Shown: positions 15,193 to 23,736, numbered from the stretch's first letter. The stretch: 64,000 bases of DNA from Actinoplanes sichuanensis (GCF_033097365.1 NZ_AP028461.1:6758001-6822000), one strand, 5' to 3'. Numbers and translations are program-made. Notes: generated by a model from the letters alone, not told the origin.

Positions 15193-16854
15193 ATGAGATC
15201 GGTTCGCACGGCCGCATTCGCCCGCATCGCTGTCGTGGCGCTCCTGGCCGCCGCGCTGCTCGTCGTTCCACCCGCCGGTCCGGCCGGGGCCATCCCGGTC
15301 CGGCCGATCATGGAGTGCTCCGCCGTGACCGGGCTCGCCCTGCCCGGCGTCACCTTCCGGTCGGCGGTCGTGACCAGCGACGGGGCGCCTGCCCCGTACT
15401 GCGCGGTCGAGGGTGTCATCGCCCCGGCGGACACGATCGTGATGCGGCTGCCGGTCAACGGGTGGACCGGACGCTATCTTCAGACCGGGTGCGGCGGGCT
15501 CTGCGGAACGGCCCGGATCAACTACCCGCAGGCGGCGGCCTGTGCGCCGATCGCGGACGGCACCATCGCCAGCGCCACCACCGACATGGGACATCAGGGC
15601 GGCAACGACGGCTCGTGGGCGGCCGGGAACCCGCAGGCGCAGATCGACTTCGCCTACCGAGGCGTGCACGTGACGGCGCAGGTCGCCAAGGCCGTGATCA
15701 CACGCTTCTACGGGCGGCCGCCGGCGTACAGCTACTTCAGTGGATGCTCGGACGGCGGGCGTGAGGCGCTGATGGAGGCGCAGCGATACCCGGACGACTT
15801 CGACGGCATCGTGGCCGGGGCGCCGGCGAGCAACATCGTCGTCCAGAACACCTTCCACCACGCGTGGAACGTCGTCGCCAACCGGGACGCCGACGGCCGG
15901 TACATCCTGCTCGCCGACCGGCTGCCGATCATCCACCAGGCGGTGATGGCCGCCTGTGACGGTCTGGACGGACTCGTGGACGGGGTGCTCGACGACCCGC
16001 GGCGGTGCCGGTTCGACCCGTACCGTCTGGTCTGCGGTGACCGGGCGACCTGCCTGACCCGTGCCGAAGCGACGGTGGTCCGCAAACTGCACGACGGGGC
16101 GGTCGACGCCCACGGCAACCGGCTTGAGCAGGAGATCTCCCACGAGTGGGGCTCCGAACTGGACTGGACCCTGTTCGTACCCGCCGCTCAGGGACAGGTG
16201 ACCTTCAGCGAGAACATCGCGCTGTCGTTCCTGCGGTACCTGGCCTACTTCAACGTCGCCGACCCGGACTATCGGCTCAGCGATCTGCGGTTCACCGAGT
16301 CGTCGTTCTGGCGGACGGTGCAGACCTCGAAGTACCTGTCGGCCACCGACCCGGATCTCAACCGGTTCCGTCGTGGCGGCGGCAAGCTCATCCTCTGGCA
16401 CGGCTGGTCCGACCAGCATATCTCCCCGCAGGCGACGCTCGGCTACTACGACGCGATGCGGGCCACGATGGGCGGGCGGGTGGTCGACGACTTCAGCCGG
16501 CTCTATCTCTTCCCCGGGCTGGCGCACTGCTCCGGTGGACTCGGACCGGACACCTTCGACATCCTCACACCGTTGCTGAACTGGGTGGAGAACGGCGTCG
16601 CCCCGACCTCGGTGATCGCCACCAAGGGCACCCGCAGCCGGCCGGTCTACCCCTATCCGGCGGTTGCCCGCTTCGACGGCTCCGGTAGCACCGACAACGC
16701 GGCTGACTTCGTCCCGATCGTCCCTTCTCGTGAGCCGGCGGTCGGCTACGAATGGCTGGGCGCCGGTCTCTACACCCACGGTTACCAGACCTCCTGCCAG
16801 GCCGTGAACGGCCGTCTAGTCTGCGCTCCCGGTCAACCCATCCCGCGCCGCTGA
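15193..16854 (+). CDS. Secreted tannase / feruloyl esterase family protein
   Basis: A 553-residue exported serine esterase. The N-terminus (MRSVRTAAFARIAVV, hydrophobic core, PAGPAGA) is a signal peptide of about 33 residues. The catalytic triad is readable: Ser186 in SGCSDGGREA, Asp407 in WHGWSDQHISP and His445 in GLAHCSGG. Cys185 and Cys446, next to Ser and His, form the disulfide-linked CS-D-HC motif peculiar to the tannase/feruloyl esterase family. It would release gallate from galloyl esters or hydroxycinnamates outside the cell. A GAGGGG ribosome-binding site precedes the ATG. An operator motif upstream and the gal enzymes nearby favour gallate esters over ferulate, but family members do both. 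Confidence 0.9.
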   Translation: MRSVRTAAFARIAVVALLAAALLVVPPAGPAGAIPVRPIMECSAVTGLALPGVTFRSAVVTSDGAPAPYCAVEGVIAPADTIVMRLPVNGWTGRYLQTGCGGLCGTARINYPQAAACAPIADGTIASATTDMGHQGGNDGSWAAGNPQAQIDFAYRGVHVTAQVAKAVITRFYGRPPAYSYFSGCSDGGREALMEAQRYPDDFDGIVAGAPASNIVVQNTFHHAWNVVANRDADGRYILLADRLPIIHQAVMAACDGLDGLVDGVLDDPRRCRFDPYRLVCGDRATCLTRAEATVVRKLHDGAVDAHGNRLEQEISHEWGSELDWTLFVPAAQGQVTFSENIALSFLRYLAYFNVADPDYRLSDLRFTESSFWRTVQTSKYLSATDPDLNRFRRGGGKLILWHGWSDQHISPQATLGYYDAMRATMGGRVVDDFSRLYLFPGLAHCSGGLGPDTFDILTPLLNWVENGVAPTSVIATKGTRSRPVYPYPAVARFDGSGSTDNAADFVPIVPSREPAVGYEWLGAGLYTHGYQTSCQAVNGRLVCAPGQPIPRR

Positions 16855-16855
16855 C

Positions 16856-16904
16856 GCCGGCCGTGGACGCTGTCCCCGATGTCTTGGACAAGCCCACGGC
16901 CGGC
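16856..16904. terminator. Two-tier hairpin between tannase and convergent hydrolase
   Basis: GCCGGCCGTGG pairs with CCACGGCCGGC (11 bp), with an inner TGTCC/GGACA stem. It starts directly after the tannase stop and lies just outside the end of the convergent hydrolase gene. Confidence 0.75.
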
Positions 16905-16913
16905 CCATGACGG

Positions 16914-17684
16914 CTAGCCTCGCGTGTTCAGGAAGGTGACCAGTCCTTCGGCGAAGGCCGGTTGCCGGACCGCGCCGAGGTGGTCGCCGTCGATGACGGC
17001 CAGTTGGGCGTTCGGGATGGCCTTGGCGAGCAACTCCGGACGGGTGGCCAGGACGTCGTCGCGGCCGGTGATCAGCAGTGTGGGCACGGCGATCGTGTCC
17101 AGCGGGATGGGGCTGGCGTGGATGGCGGCGGCCTGAGCGGCCAGAGCTGTACGGTCGCCGCCCACCGCGTCGACGAACGCCCGGAAACCGGCCGCCGCGG
17201 GATGGGTGATCGTGGACGGGTCGTCGGTGTGGAAGGCCTCACGGAACGCCTCCGCGGGGATCACGCGGGTGTCGACACCGCCGAGCTCGACGACCGCGGA
17301 ACCGACACCGCCGATGACGAGGCGGCGCAGGCGGGGATCGCGGGTGGCGAAGATCAGGGAGACGATCGCGCCCATCGAATAGCCGGCCACGTCGACCTGC
17401 TCGACCTTCAGCAGGTCGAGGAGCGTGATGACGTCCTGGGCCATCCGGGTCTCGCCGTACACCGCCGGGTCGTGTGGCTTGCCGGAGCGGCCGTGACCGC
17501 GGGCGTCGATCGCGATCACCCGGCGACCGCCGGCCGTCAGAGCCGCGACGATGCCCGGCAGCACCCAGTTGGTCTGGCCGTTGGCGATGAAACCGTGATG
17601 CAGGAGCACCGGTGGCAGGTCGGAATCACCCTCCCATTGGTCCCAGTAGATCTCCACACCGTCGGTGGCCTCGAAGGTCGGCAT
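16914..17684 (-). CDS. Alpha/beta-hydrolase fold protein
   Basis: A 256-residue cytoplasmic hydrolase. Oxyanion region LLHHGFIANG, nucleophile elbow AGYSMGAIVS (Ser near residue 103), acid in TGRDDVLA and final His in IDGDHLGAVRQ give a complete triad. The DARGHGRSGKP strand-loop is typical of esterases and C-C hydrolases. The ATG given has GAGAGGAAT before it; the frame runs 51 codons further upstream into the divergent LysR promoter and that extension was rejected. The substrate is unknown. Divergence from a LysR gene suggests that regulator controls it. Confidence 0.87.
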   Translation of the reverse strand: MPTFEATDGVEIYWDQWEGDSDLPPVLLHHGFIANGQTNWVLPGIVAALTAGGRRVIAIDARGHGRSGKPHDPAVYGETRMAQDVITLLDLLKVEQVDVAGYSMGAIVSLIFATRDPRLRRLVIGGVGSAVVELGGVDTRVIPAEAFREAFHTDDPSTITHPAAAGFRAFVDAVGGDRTALAAQAAAIHASPIPLDTIAVPTLLITGRDDVLATRPELLAKAIPNAQLAVIDGDHLGAVRQPAFAEGLVTFLNTRG

Positions 17685-17826
17685 CGGCGGATTCCTCTCC
17701 AGTTCAGCTCGGGCGCACGACAGCGTATGCGCGGAAAGCGTCTGCGGTATCGGTGAGATCGCCGGTGTGGTCACCATGTGCGACGCGGGGAGCACTACCG
17801 ATGTTGATCGCGATACATTTCCGGCT

Positions 17827-18783
17827 GTGACCCCCACACAGTTGCGTGCCTACTCCGCCGTCGTCCGATGCGGCTCGGTGAAGCAGGCGGCGGCGCAGCT
17901 CGAGGTCTCCGAATCCGCGGTGTCGCTGCACATCGGACAACTCCGCAAAGAACTCGGCGATCAGCTCTTCTCGCGGACGGCGAACGGGCTCTCCTTCACA
18001 CCGGGCGGGCTGCGGCTCGCCAGCCGGGCCACCGAACTGCTCGGATTGCAGGACATCACGGTGCTGGAGGTCAGCTCCGCCGGGCAGGGGCGGCGACTGC
18101 TGCGGGTCGGCGCGTCGTCGTTGTTCGCCGAGCACGCCGCGCCGGGGCTGATCGAGCTCTTCGCGAGCCGGGCCGCCGACCTGGACGTCGAGTTGAGTGT
18201 GCGCAACCCGGGCTCGTTCGTGGAGGCGCTGATCGAACGCAGCATCGACATCGCGATCGGGCCGCCGCCGACGCTCCCGGACCCGGCAGTGCGGTGCCGG
18301 CCGGTCATGTACTACAAGGTCGTCGTCGTGGCCGGGCCTGATCATCCACTCGCCGGGACCCAGCCGACACCGCGGCAGCTGCGCGACCAGACGTGGCTCC
18401 TCGGCCCGTCGGCCGCCGCCGACCGCGGCGCCATCCCGACTCTGTTGCGACGGCTCGGGGTGCCGGACGACCGGCAGCAGATCTTCCAGAGCCACGCGGC
18501 CGCCATCGAGGAGGCCAAACGCGGCCGCGGGGTGGCGGCGGCGTTGTCCTTCACCGTGGCGCCCGAGATACGCAAGGGACACCTCGTCCAGTTCTGCGGC
18601 CCGCATGCGGCCCTCGAGGAAGTGTGGCACTCGCTGACGCTGGCCGAGGCCGGCAAGCCGTCGGCCGCCGCCGAGCTGGCCCGTTTCGCGTCGACGCCGC
18701 GGGCCATCCAGGCGATGATGCGCGGTAGTGGGGTCAACGTGGCCCGTTTCAAGCCGTCGATTCATGTCACCCTCTGGAGTTGA
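17827..18783 (+). CDS. LysR-family transcriptional regulator
   Basis: A 318-residue regulator. The N-terminal winged helix-turn-helix is TPTQLRAYSAVVRCGSVKQA, then AQLEVSESAVSLHIGQLRKE and LFSRTANGLSFTPGG. A two-subdomain effector-binding region resembling CbbR/CysB types follows (RLLRVGASSLFAEHAAPGLI through PAVRCRPVMYYKVVVVAGPD). The GTG start gives a standard family N-terminus; the frame is open further upstream but lacks homology there. It is transcribed away from the alpha/beta-hydrolase gene, the usual arrangement for a LysR regulator and its target. No ligand can be inferred. Confidence 0.9.
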   Translation: MTPTQLRAYSAVVRCGSVKQAAAQLEVSESAVSLHIGQLRKELGDQLFSRTANGLSFTPGGLRLASRATELLGLQDITVLEVSSAGQGRRLLRVGASSLFAEHAAPGLIELFASRAADLDVELSVRNPGSFVEALIERSIDIAIGPPPTLPDPAVRCRPVMYYKVVVVAGPDHPLAGTQPTPRQLRDQTWLLGPSAAADRGAIPTLLRRLGVPDDRQQIFQSHAAAIEEAKRGRGVAAALSFTVAPEIRKGHLVQFCGPHAALEEVWHSLTLAEAGKPSAAAELARFASTPRAIQAMMRGSGVNVARFKPSIHVTLWS

Positions 18784-18784
18784 C

Positions 18785-18802
18785 GGCCGGATCATTCCGG
18801 CC
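18785..18802. terminator. Hairpin between convergent LysR and TetR genes
   Basis: GGCCGGA, loop TCAT, TCCGGCC. The 7-bp stem starts at the LysR stop and contains the TetR stop, so it could serve both. Confidence 0.55.
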
Positions 18803-19412
18803 GGGGCAGCCAGCGCCAGTTGAGCTCAGGCCAGGTGGGCGCCGGTCCGGGCAGGGCCACGCCGGCACGGAGGCCATCCAGCAGCATCGCCAGATAGCGA
18901 CGACGCAGTGAGGTGGTGCGGACCGGGTCGGGCACGCGGACCGCGGCGCACATCTCCAGCAGCATCGTCAGGTCGGCCGGAACCGCCTCGGGGCGCATCT
19001 GTGGTCGGGCCCGCTCGAACAGTGCGGTGGCAAGCTCATCGGCGCGGACGGCATCGGCGCTCATCTCCTCGGTCGGGGTGAACGTGCCCGCCAGATGCAC
19101 CGTGAGCGAGTGCACATCGGCGTCGACGACACCGTGCACGAACGTCTCGAAGGCGGCCCAGTCGTCGGTCCTGGCGGACGCCCGCTCGGCCTGGTCGATG
19201 AAGGTGCGCAGCCCGTCGTGGCACAGCCTGCGCAGCAGGTCCTCCTTACCGGCGTAGCGCCGGTAGAGGGCGCTGATGCCGACGCCGGCACGGTCGGCGA
19301 CCGCGGCGACCGGGGCGCGTTTGTCGGCCAGGAAGACCTCTTTGGCCGCGGCCAGGATCGTCACGTCGTTGCGTGCGGCCTGGCGGGCTCGGCCGGACGT
19401 CGGGCTCGTCAT
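18792..19412 (-). CDS. TetR-family transcriptional regulator
   Basis: A 206-residue repressor. The N-terminal DNA-binding region contains ARNDVTILAAAKEVFLADKR, then APVAAVADRAGVGISALYRRYAGKEDLLRRL, a standard TetR helix-turn-helix with the Tyr-Arg-Arg-Tyr segment. The remaining helices form a variable ligand pocket. I start at the ATG giving MTSPTSGRAR; an upstream extension of 49 codons would cross the candidate operators. It is divergent from the epoxide-hydrolase-like gene, and two 15-bp GGAAC-N5-ATTCC motifs in between are good candidates for its binding sites. Confidence 0.9.
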   Translation of the reverse strand: MTSPTSGRARQAARNDVTILAAAKEVFLADKRAPVAAVADRAGVGISALYRRYAGKEDLLRRLCHDGLRTFIDQAERASARTDDWAAFETFVHGVVDADVHSLTVHLAGTFTPTEEMSADAVRADELATALFERARPQMRPEAVPADLTMLLEMCAAVRVPDPVRTTSLRRRYLAMLLDGLRAGVALPGPAPTWPELNWRWLPRPE

Positions 19413-19432
19413 GCCGTCGACTATAGCGGAGC

Positions 19433-19447
19433 GGAATACTCTGTTCC
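19433..19447. promoter_or_regulatory. TetR operator candidate 1
   Basis: GGAATACTCTGTTCC, an inverted repeat whose reverse complement fits GGAAC-N5-ATTCC exactly like candidate 2. It lies 21 bp upstream of the TetR start. Confidence 0.65.
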
Positions 19448-19477
19448 GCATCCGGCCTCGATCTGTTACGGTCGAAC

Positions 19478-19492
19478 GGAACGAAGCATTCC
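19478..19492. promoter_or_regulatory. TetR operator candidate 2
   Basis: GGAACGAAGCATTCC, centred 45 bp from candidate 1 and 26 bp upstream of the epoxide-hydrolase-like gene. A longer GAACGGA/TCCGTTC inverted repeat encloses it. Confidence 0.7.
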
Positions 19493-19518
19493 GTTCCTTC
19501 CGGAAAGAGGAAACCGGC

Positions 19519-20634
19519 ATGACCGCGATTCGCCCCTTCCGCATCGACATCTCCGACACCGACCTCGAGGACCTGCGTGACCGGCTGGGCCGTACCCGCT
19601 GGACCCCCGAGATTCCCGGCCAGGGCTGGCAGCGCGGTGTCCCCGTCGACTACCTGCGCGGCCTGGCCGCCTACTGGGCGGGCGAGTTCGACTGGCGTGC
19701 GGCCGAGGCCCGGCTCAACGCGCTCCCCCAGTTCCTCACCGAGGTGGACGGGCAGACACTGCACTTCGCGCACGTCCGCGCCGCCGACCCGACGGCCACT
19801 CCGCTCCTGATCACCCATGACTGGCCCGCCTCGTTCGCCGTCTACCTACCCGTGGTCGAGGCACTGCGTGAGCACTTCCACCTCGTGCTGATGAGTAATC
19901 CGGGCGTCGGCTACTCCGGCCCGCTGACCACAGCCGGCTGGACGACGTCGCGGACCGCTGCGGCGTTCCACGAGGTCATGGCCCGCCTGGGCTACGAGCG
20001 GTATGGCGTTCAGGGCACCGGCGGAGGAGCCGCCACCGCCGTCGAGATGGGCCGTCAGCAGCCCGGCAAGGTGATCGGCGTGCACGTCAACGGGCACATC
20101 ACCTTCCCCTCCGACGACCCGTCCGACTTCGCCGATCTCACCGAGGCCGAGCAGGGCCGCCTGGGCCGGCTGCAGGAGTTCCGCGACGACAAGATGGGCT
20201 TCAACGTCATCCAGTCGACCCGGCCGCAGACCCTGGCGCACGGTCTGCACGACTCGCCCGCCGGCCAGCTCGCCTGGATCATCGAGAAGTTCAAGGAGTG
20301 GACCGATCCGGCCGCAGACCTGCCCGAGGATGCCGTCGACCGCGATCTGCTGCTGACCAACGTCAGCCTGTACTGGTTCACCGGGACGGCCGGGTCCTCC
20401 GCCAACCTCTACTGGGAGATGGCACACGACCCGGCCGCGTGGGCGCCGAAGCCGAAGTCCACGGTTCCACTGGGCGTGGCGCTCGGCGTCACCGACGTGA
20501 CGATCCGGCGTTTCGCCGAACGGGACGCGCCCGTCACCCATTGGACGGAGTTGCCGGCGGGCGGCAACTTCCTCTCCGCCGAGCAGCCCAAGCTCTTCAG
20601 CGACGACGTACGGGACTTCTTCGGTGCGCTCTGA
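19519..20634 (+). CDS. Epoxide-hydrolase-like (EHN domain) alpha/beta-hydrolase with a degenerate active site
   Basis: A 371-residue protein with the N-terminal EHN lid (IRPFRIDISDTDLEDLRDRL, then RTRWTPEIPGQGWQRGVPVD) and the juvenile-hormone/bacterial epoxide hydrolase core. Key residues are altered. The oxyanion motif HGWPGS reads HDWPAS (residues 100-105). The nucleophile elbow, normally GGDWG, reads GTGGG, so the Asp is Gly168. The catalytic His of GGHF is Asn350 (GGNFLSAEQ). The fold and surrounding sequence are otherwise well kept, which argues for a binding or regulatory role, or a different chemistry, rather than decay. It is probably controlled by the divergent TetR protein. Confidence 0.85.
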   Translation: MTAIRPFRIDISDTDLEDLRDRLGRTRWTPEIPGQGWQRGVPVDYLRGLAAYWAGEFDWRAAEARLNALPQFLTEVDGQTLHFAHVRAADPTATPLLITHDWPASFAVYLPVVEALREHFHLVLMSNPGVGYSGPLTTAGWTTSRTAAAFHEVMARLGYERYGVQGTGGGAATAVEMGRQQPGKVIGVHVNGHITFPSDDPSDFADLTEAEQGRLGRLQEFRDDKMGFNVIQSTRPQTLAHGLHDSPAGQLAWIIEKFKEWTDPAADLPEDAVDRDLLLTNVSLYWFTGTAGSSANLYWEMAHDPAAWAPKPKSTVPLGVALGVTDVTIRRFAERDAPVTHWTELPAGGNFLSAEQPKLFSDDVRDFFGAL

Positions 20635-20664
20635 CCAGGCTTCGTCTGCGCTGCCGGGTCTCCT

Positions 20665-20754
20665 CAGGAGCACCCGGCCCGCGCGGGGCTCTGCCCACCG
20701 ACCGGCGCTCCGCCGCGGTGAAGCCCAGGAGCACCCGGCCCGCGCGGGGCTCTG
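20665..20754. repeat. 29-bp direct repeat pair with GC hairpin
   Basis: An identical 29-bp sequence beginning CAGGAGCACCCGGCC occupies 20665-20693 and 20726-20754, filling the gap between the EHN gene and the convergent lipoprotein gene. Each copy includes GCCCGCGCGGGGC, a short palindrome, so it may be a duplicated terminator. Confidence 0.75.
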
Positions 20755-20759
20755 GCTAC

Positions 20760-21341
20760 CTATCCGTCGGAGAGCGCGGCGCCGAAGACGATGGTGACGC
20801 TGAACGTGGCACCGTCCACCTGGTAGGCGTAGCAACCCGGTCCGGCAACCGTCGTCGTCGCGGGCAGATCGTTGTTCTCCCTGGTCAGATAGGCGTAATG
20901 GCCGCCGTCGCGTTCCTCGCCGACGTAGGAGAAGGTTGCGGCGGCCGTTCCAGGGGCATCGATGCGCGCGGCCCGCACCAGGACCGGACCGGAATAGCCG
21001 ACGCCGATCCAGCGGACCTTCTTCTCGTAGGTTCCGTCCGGCCGGCGGTCGTCGGTCCGCAACTCCAGGACGGCGCCGCCGCGGAAGTAGTCGGCGATCG
21101 GGTAGAGCGGGCCGTCGCCGAGCACCCGACCGGCCTCGCCCGGACCGGACCAAGGGCTCGGTGTGGCGACCGGGCACGGGGCACCGGCCGCCACTGCGGG
21201 CAGCCGTAACGGTGGGACGACGAGTGAGGCGGAAGCCGACGGCGCGGGTGGATCCGGTGGCCCGGGCTGCGGGCTCTCACATCCGGCGACGCACAGCAGC
21301 AGCGTGGCAGCGATGGCAGTCGTCCGGCGTGCACGCGGCAT
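20760..21341 (-). CDS. Hypothetical lipoprotein
   Basis: A 193-residue protein with a type II signal: MPRARRTTAIAATLLLCVAGC, where VAGC is a good lipobox and the Cys would be lipidated. A Pro/Ser-rich linker (SPQPGPPDPPAPSASAS) follows and then a compact domain with two cysteines (GAPCPVATPSP and GPGCYAYQVDG) that could be disulfide-bonded. The tail AYQVDGATFSVTIVFGAAL is reminiscent of surface domains in other actinobacterial lipoproteins. I recognise no named family. An earlier TTG start seven codons upstream is possible but lies outside the signal peptide. Confidence 0.7.
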   Translation of the reverse strand: MPRARRTTAIAATLLLCVAGCESPQPGPPDPPAPSASASLVVPPLRLPAVAAGAPCPVATPSPWSGPGEAGRVLGDGPLYPIADYFRGGAVLELRTDDRRPDGTYEKKVRWIGVGYSGPVLVRAARIDAPGTAAATFSYVGEERDGGHYAYLTRENNDLPATTTVAGPGCYAYQVDGATFSVTIVFGAALSDG

Positions 21342-21407
21342 GTCCGCAGTATTCGTCAATGTCTCGCAAGAACGCGACCCCGCAACCGGCGGGGCGACAC
21401 CGGGAAG

Positions 21408-22664
21408 TCAGACCGCACTCGGAGGAAGGGCCGTCAGGTCGGAGCGGAATGCCGGCGGGCGGGTCAGGTGGCGTAGATGATGGATCGCTTCGGTCAGGTC
21501 GGTGAACGTGGCGGCCGGCAGCAAGTGGTCGCAGAACGGGAGGGCTGCGGCCATGGCTCCCACCCTCGGGGCCCAGCCTGGTGTGCCGGCTCGGGGGTTC
21601 AGCCAGAGGATGCTGTGGGCGCGGCGGCGCAGGCGGGTCATCGCGGCGGTCATCGCTTCCGGAGGGTCGCTGTCCCAGCCGTCGGAGGCCACGATGACCA
21701 CCCCGCCGCGGACTGTGTCGCCATGGTGGGAGTCGAGGAGGGTGGCGATGTTCGTGGCGATCCGGGTGCCGCCGAAACGGTCGTCCACGGCAGCGCCGGC
21801 CTGGTCGACGGCCTCCCGTGGGGAGGTGTGCCGCAGCGGGACGGTGAGCCGGGTCAGGCGGGTGGCGAAAGCGAACACCTCGGCGTCGGCGACTGTCGTG
21901 AAAGCCCGCATCAGCTGGAGATACGCGGCGGCCTGGGCGCGCATCGACTCGCTGACATCACAGAGCATCACGACCCTGCGGGGTTTCGGCAGCGGTCGTT
22001 CGCGGACCACGGTGATCGCCTCCCAGCCGGTCCGGCGGGCGCGGGCGATGGTGGCGCGCAGCGCCACCCGGCGGCCGGCCGGGTCAGCCCGGTGGCGGCG
22101 GCCACGGCGGTGTGGCCAGTCGGTGAGGGCGGCCCGCAACGCAGCGCCCAATGCCTCGGTCTGGGGCTGGTCGAGGTCCTCGAACGGGACCGCGGCCAGG
22201 GCGGCGAGAGCGCTGGGGCGCAGTTCGGGCAGGTCGAGGCCATCGTCGCCAGAGTCTTCGTCGGCGGCTACGGCGGTCGGCAGGGTCGCCCAGGGCAGGC
22301 CTTCGCCGCCGGCCGCGGCCTCGTCGCCGGCTCCCGGAACAGGGACGTGGACCGTGTTGTCGCGGCTCTTCGGGGGTACCGCGGAACGGCTCAACGGCAG
22401 CGGCGGGGTGTCATCGAAGACCGTGGCGAACACCCGGTCGAAGAGGGCGAGATCGTCATGACGGCGGACCAGCGACACCCGGGCCGTCCAGTAGAGGACG
22501 GTCCGGGACGTCGGAGGGCTGGCGCCGAGGGCCCGGACCAGGTCGCCGGTCTCGGTTATGCCGACACGCAGGCCGGCGCGACGCAGACGGGCCGCGAACG
22601 CGACGGCGAACGCGGCCCGGTCCGTGCCGCGCAGCAGGACCGGGGCGGGTTCAGCCGCGGGCAA
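21408..22664 (-). CDS. coxE: CoxE-like von Willebrand factor A domain protein
   Basis: A 418-residue cytoplasmic protein of the CoxE/VWA-containing family. The C-terminal half holds a VWA fold with the MIDAS motif DVSESM (in VVMLCDVSESMRAQ) and later GTRIATNIATLL and VIVASDGWDSDPP. The N-terminal half has the conserved FAARLRRAGLRVGITE start. CoxE works with the AAA ATPase CoxD in building the Cu/Mo active site of CO dehydrogenase. The only reasonable start is a TTG overlapping the coxG-like stop by 14 bases. This is the last gene of the cox operon. A stretch rich in Gly/Ala/Glu/Asp between residues 110 and 145 is variable linker. Confidence 0.87.
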   Translation of the reverse strand: MPAAEPAPVLLRGTDRAAFAVAFAARLRRAGLRVGITETGDLVRALGASPPTSRTVLYWTARVSLVRRHDDLALFDRVFATVFDDTPPLPLSRSAVPPKSRDNTVHVPVPGAGDEAAAGGEGLPWATLPTAVAADEDSGDDGLDLPELRPSALAALAAVPFEDLDQPQTEALGAALRAALTDWPHRRGRRHRADPAGRRVALRATIARARRTGWEAITVVRERPLPKPRRVVMLCDVSESMRAQAAAYLQLMRAFTTVADAEVFAFATRLTRLTVPLRHTSPREAVDQAGAAVDDRFGGTRIATNIATLLDSHHGDTVRGGVVIVASDGWDSDPPEAMTAAMTRLRRRAHSILWLNPRAGTPGWAPRVGAMAAALPFCDHLLPAATFTDLTEAIHHLRHLTRPPAFRSDLTALPPSAV

Positions 22665-23736
22665 CGAACCAGACGATCACGGCGGCGACCACGACAGCGC
22701 CGATGGCGACCGGGATGACCCGCTTGTAGATCGAACTGCCGGCGACGGCGAGCAGATCGATTGCCTCCGGTTCGGCGGTCTGAAGGGTGCGCTCGGCGGA
22801 CGGCGCGGCCGACGAGCCGGCCGCCGCATCGGCGGCCGCGGGCGCCGGGGACACGGCGGCAAGGTCGGCGTCGGGAGTACGGAGGGGGGCGACCGGCTCG
22901 AGGGTGCCCTCGGCTGTCCGCAGGCGACCGGCCGACTGGTCGACTTCGCCGGCGGACGGGTCCGGGGCGATCGCCGGAGCGGTGACGTCGCTGTTCTCCG
23001 GCACGGCGGGAGTGCTTTCACCCGGAGCCACGGCGGAGTCAGGGGCGATCGCTACCGCGGAATCAGGCGCGGTGGCGACCGCGGCGTCGGAGGCGGTCGT
23101 CGCCCCAGCGTCCGAAGCGGTCGTTGCCGCGGCGTCGGAGGCGATGGTGACCGCGCCATCGGAAGCGCCTGAGACGGGTGTGGCCGCAGCAGGCTCGGTA
23201 GAGACAGCCACGGAAGGGGCGGTGGATGCGGCGGGCGTGGCGGCCACGGAAGGGGCAGCGGATGCGGTGGGGGTGGCGGCGGCCGCGGCGTCGGTGGCCA
23301 GCTTGGACTCCAGGTTGGTCACGAACTGGGTCAGCAGCTTCGAGGAGACCTCCTTGATCATGCCGCTACCGAACTGGGCCAGCTTGCCGCTGATCTTGAG
23401 ATCGGTGTCCACCGAGACCCTCGTGGTGGTCGGAGATTCGGCGGTGAGGGAGGCGCTGACCACTGCGGCCGCGTTTCCGGCGGAGCGGGCGTCTCGGCCC
23501 TTCGCGTCGATCACCGCTCGGTAGGCGGCTTCGTCCATGGCGGTGAACTGGGCGGTTCCGGTGAACTCGGAGATCACCGGGCCCACCTTGACCTTCACCT
23601 TGCCCTTGTAGACGTCACCCTCCACGCCGGTGAGCTGGGCGCCGGGCATGCACGGGGCGATGCCTTCGAGGTCGGTGAGGACCTTCCACGCCTGGTCGAC
23701 CGGGATCTGCACGGTGAACTCGTTGGTGATCTTCAT
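22651..23736 (-). CDS. coxG: CoxG-like SRPBCC protein with membrane anchor and long Ala/Ser/Thr linker
   Basis: A 361-residue protein in three parts. Residues 1-150 are the CoxG SRPBCC domain (MKITNEFTVQIPVDQAWKVL, CMPGAQLTGVEGDVYKGKVK, SGKLAQFGSGMIKEVSSKLL). About 170 low-complexity residues of Ala, Ser, Thr, Val and Pro follow, with repeats such as SDAAATTASDAGATTASDAA. A C-terminal membrane helix (IPVAIGAVVVAAVIVWFV) closes it. In Oligotropha, CoxG recruits CO dehydrogenase to the membrane. The linker is far longer than in typical CoxG proteins. The ATG has a CAGGAGAA ribosome-binding site and overlaps the coxD stop by four bases. Confidence 0.87.
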   Translation of the reverse strand: MKITNEFTVQIPVDQAWKVLTDLEGIAPCMPGAQLTGVEGDVYKGKVKVKVGPVISEFTGTAQFTAMDEAAYRAVIDAKGRDARSAGNAAAVVSASLTAESPTTTRVSVDTDLKISGKLAQFGSGMIKEVSSKLLTQFVTNLESKLATDAAAAATPTASAAPSVAATPAASTAPSVAVSTEPAAATPVSGASDGAVTIASDAAATTASDAGATTASDAAVATAPDSAVAIAPDSAVAPGESTPAVPENSDVTAPAIAPDPSAGEVDQSAGRLRTAEGTLEPVAPLRTPDADLAAVSPAPAAADAAAGSSAAPSAERTLQTAEPEAIDLLAVAGSSIYKRVIPVAIGAVVVAAVIVWFVARG

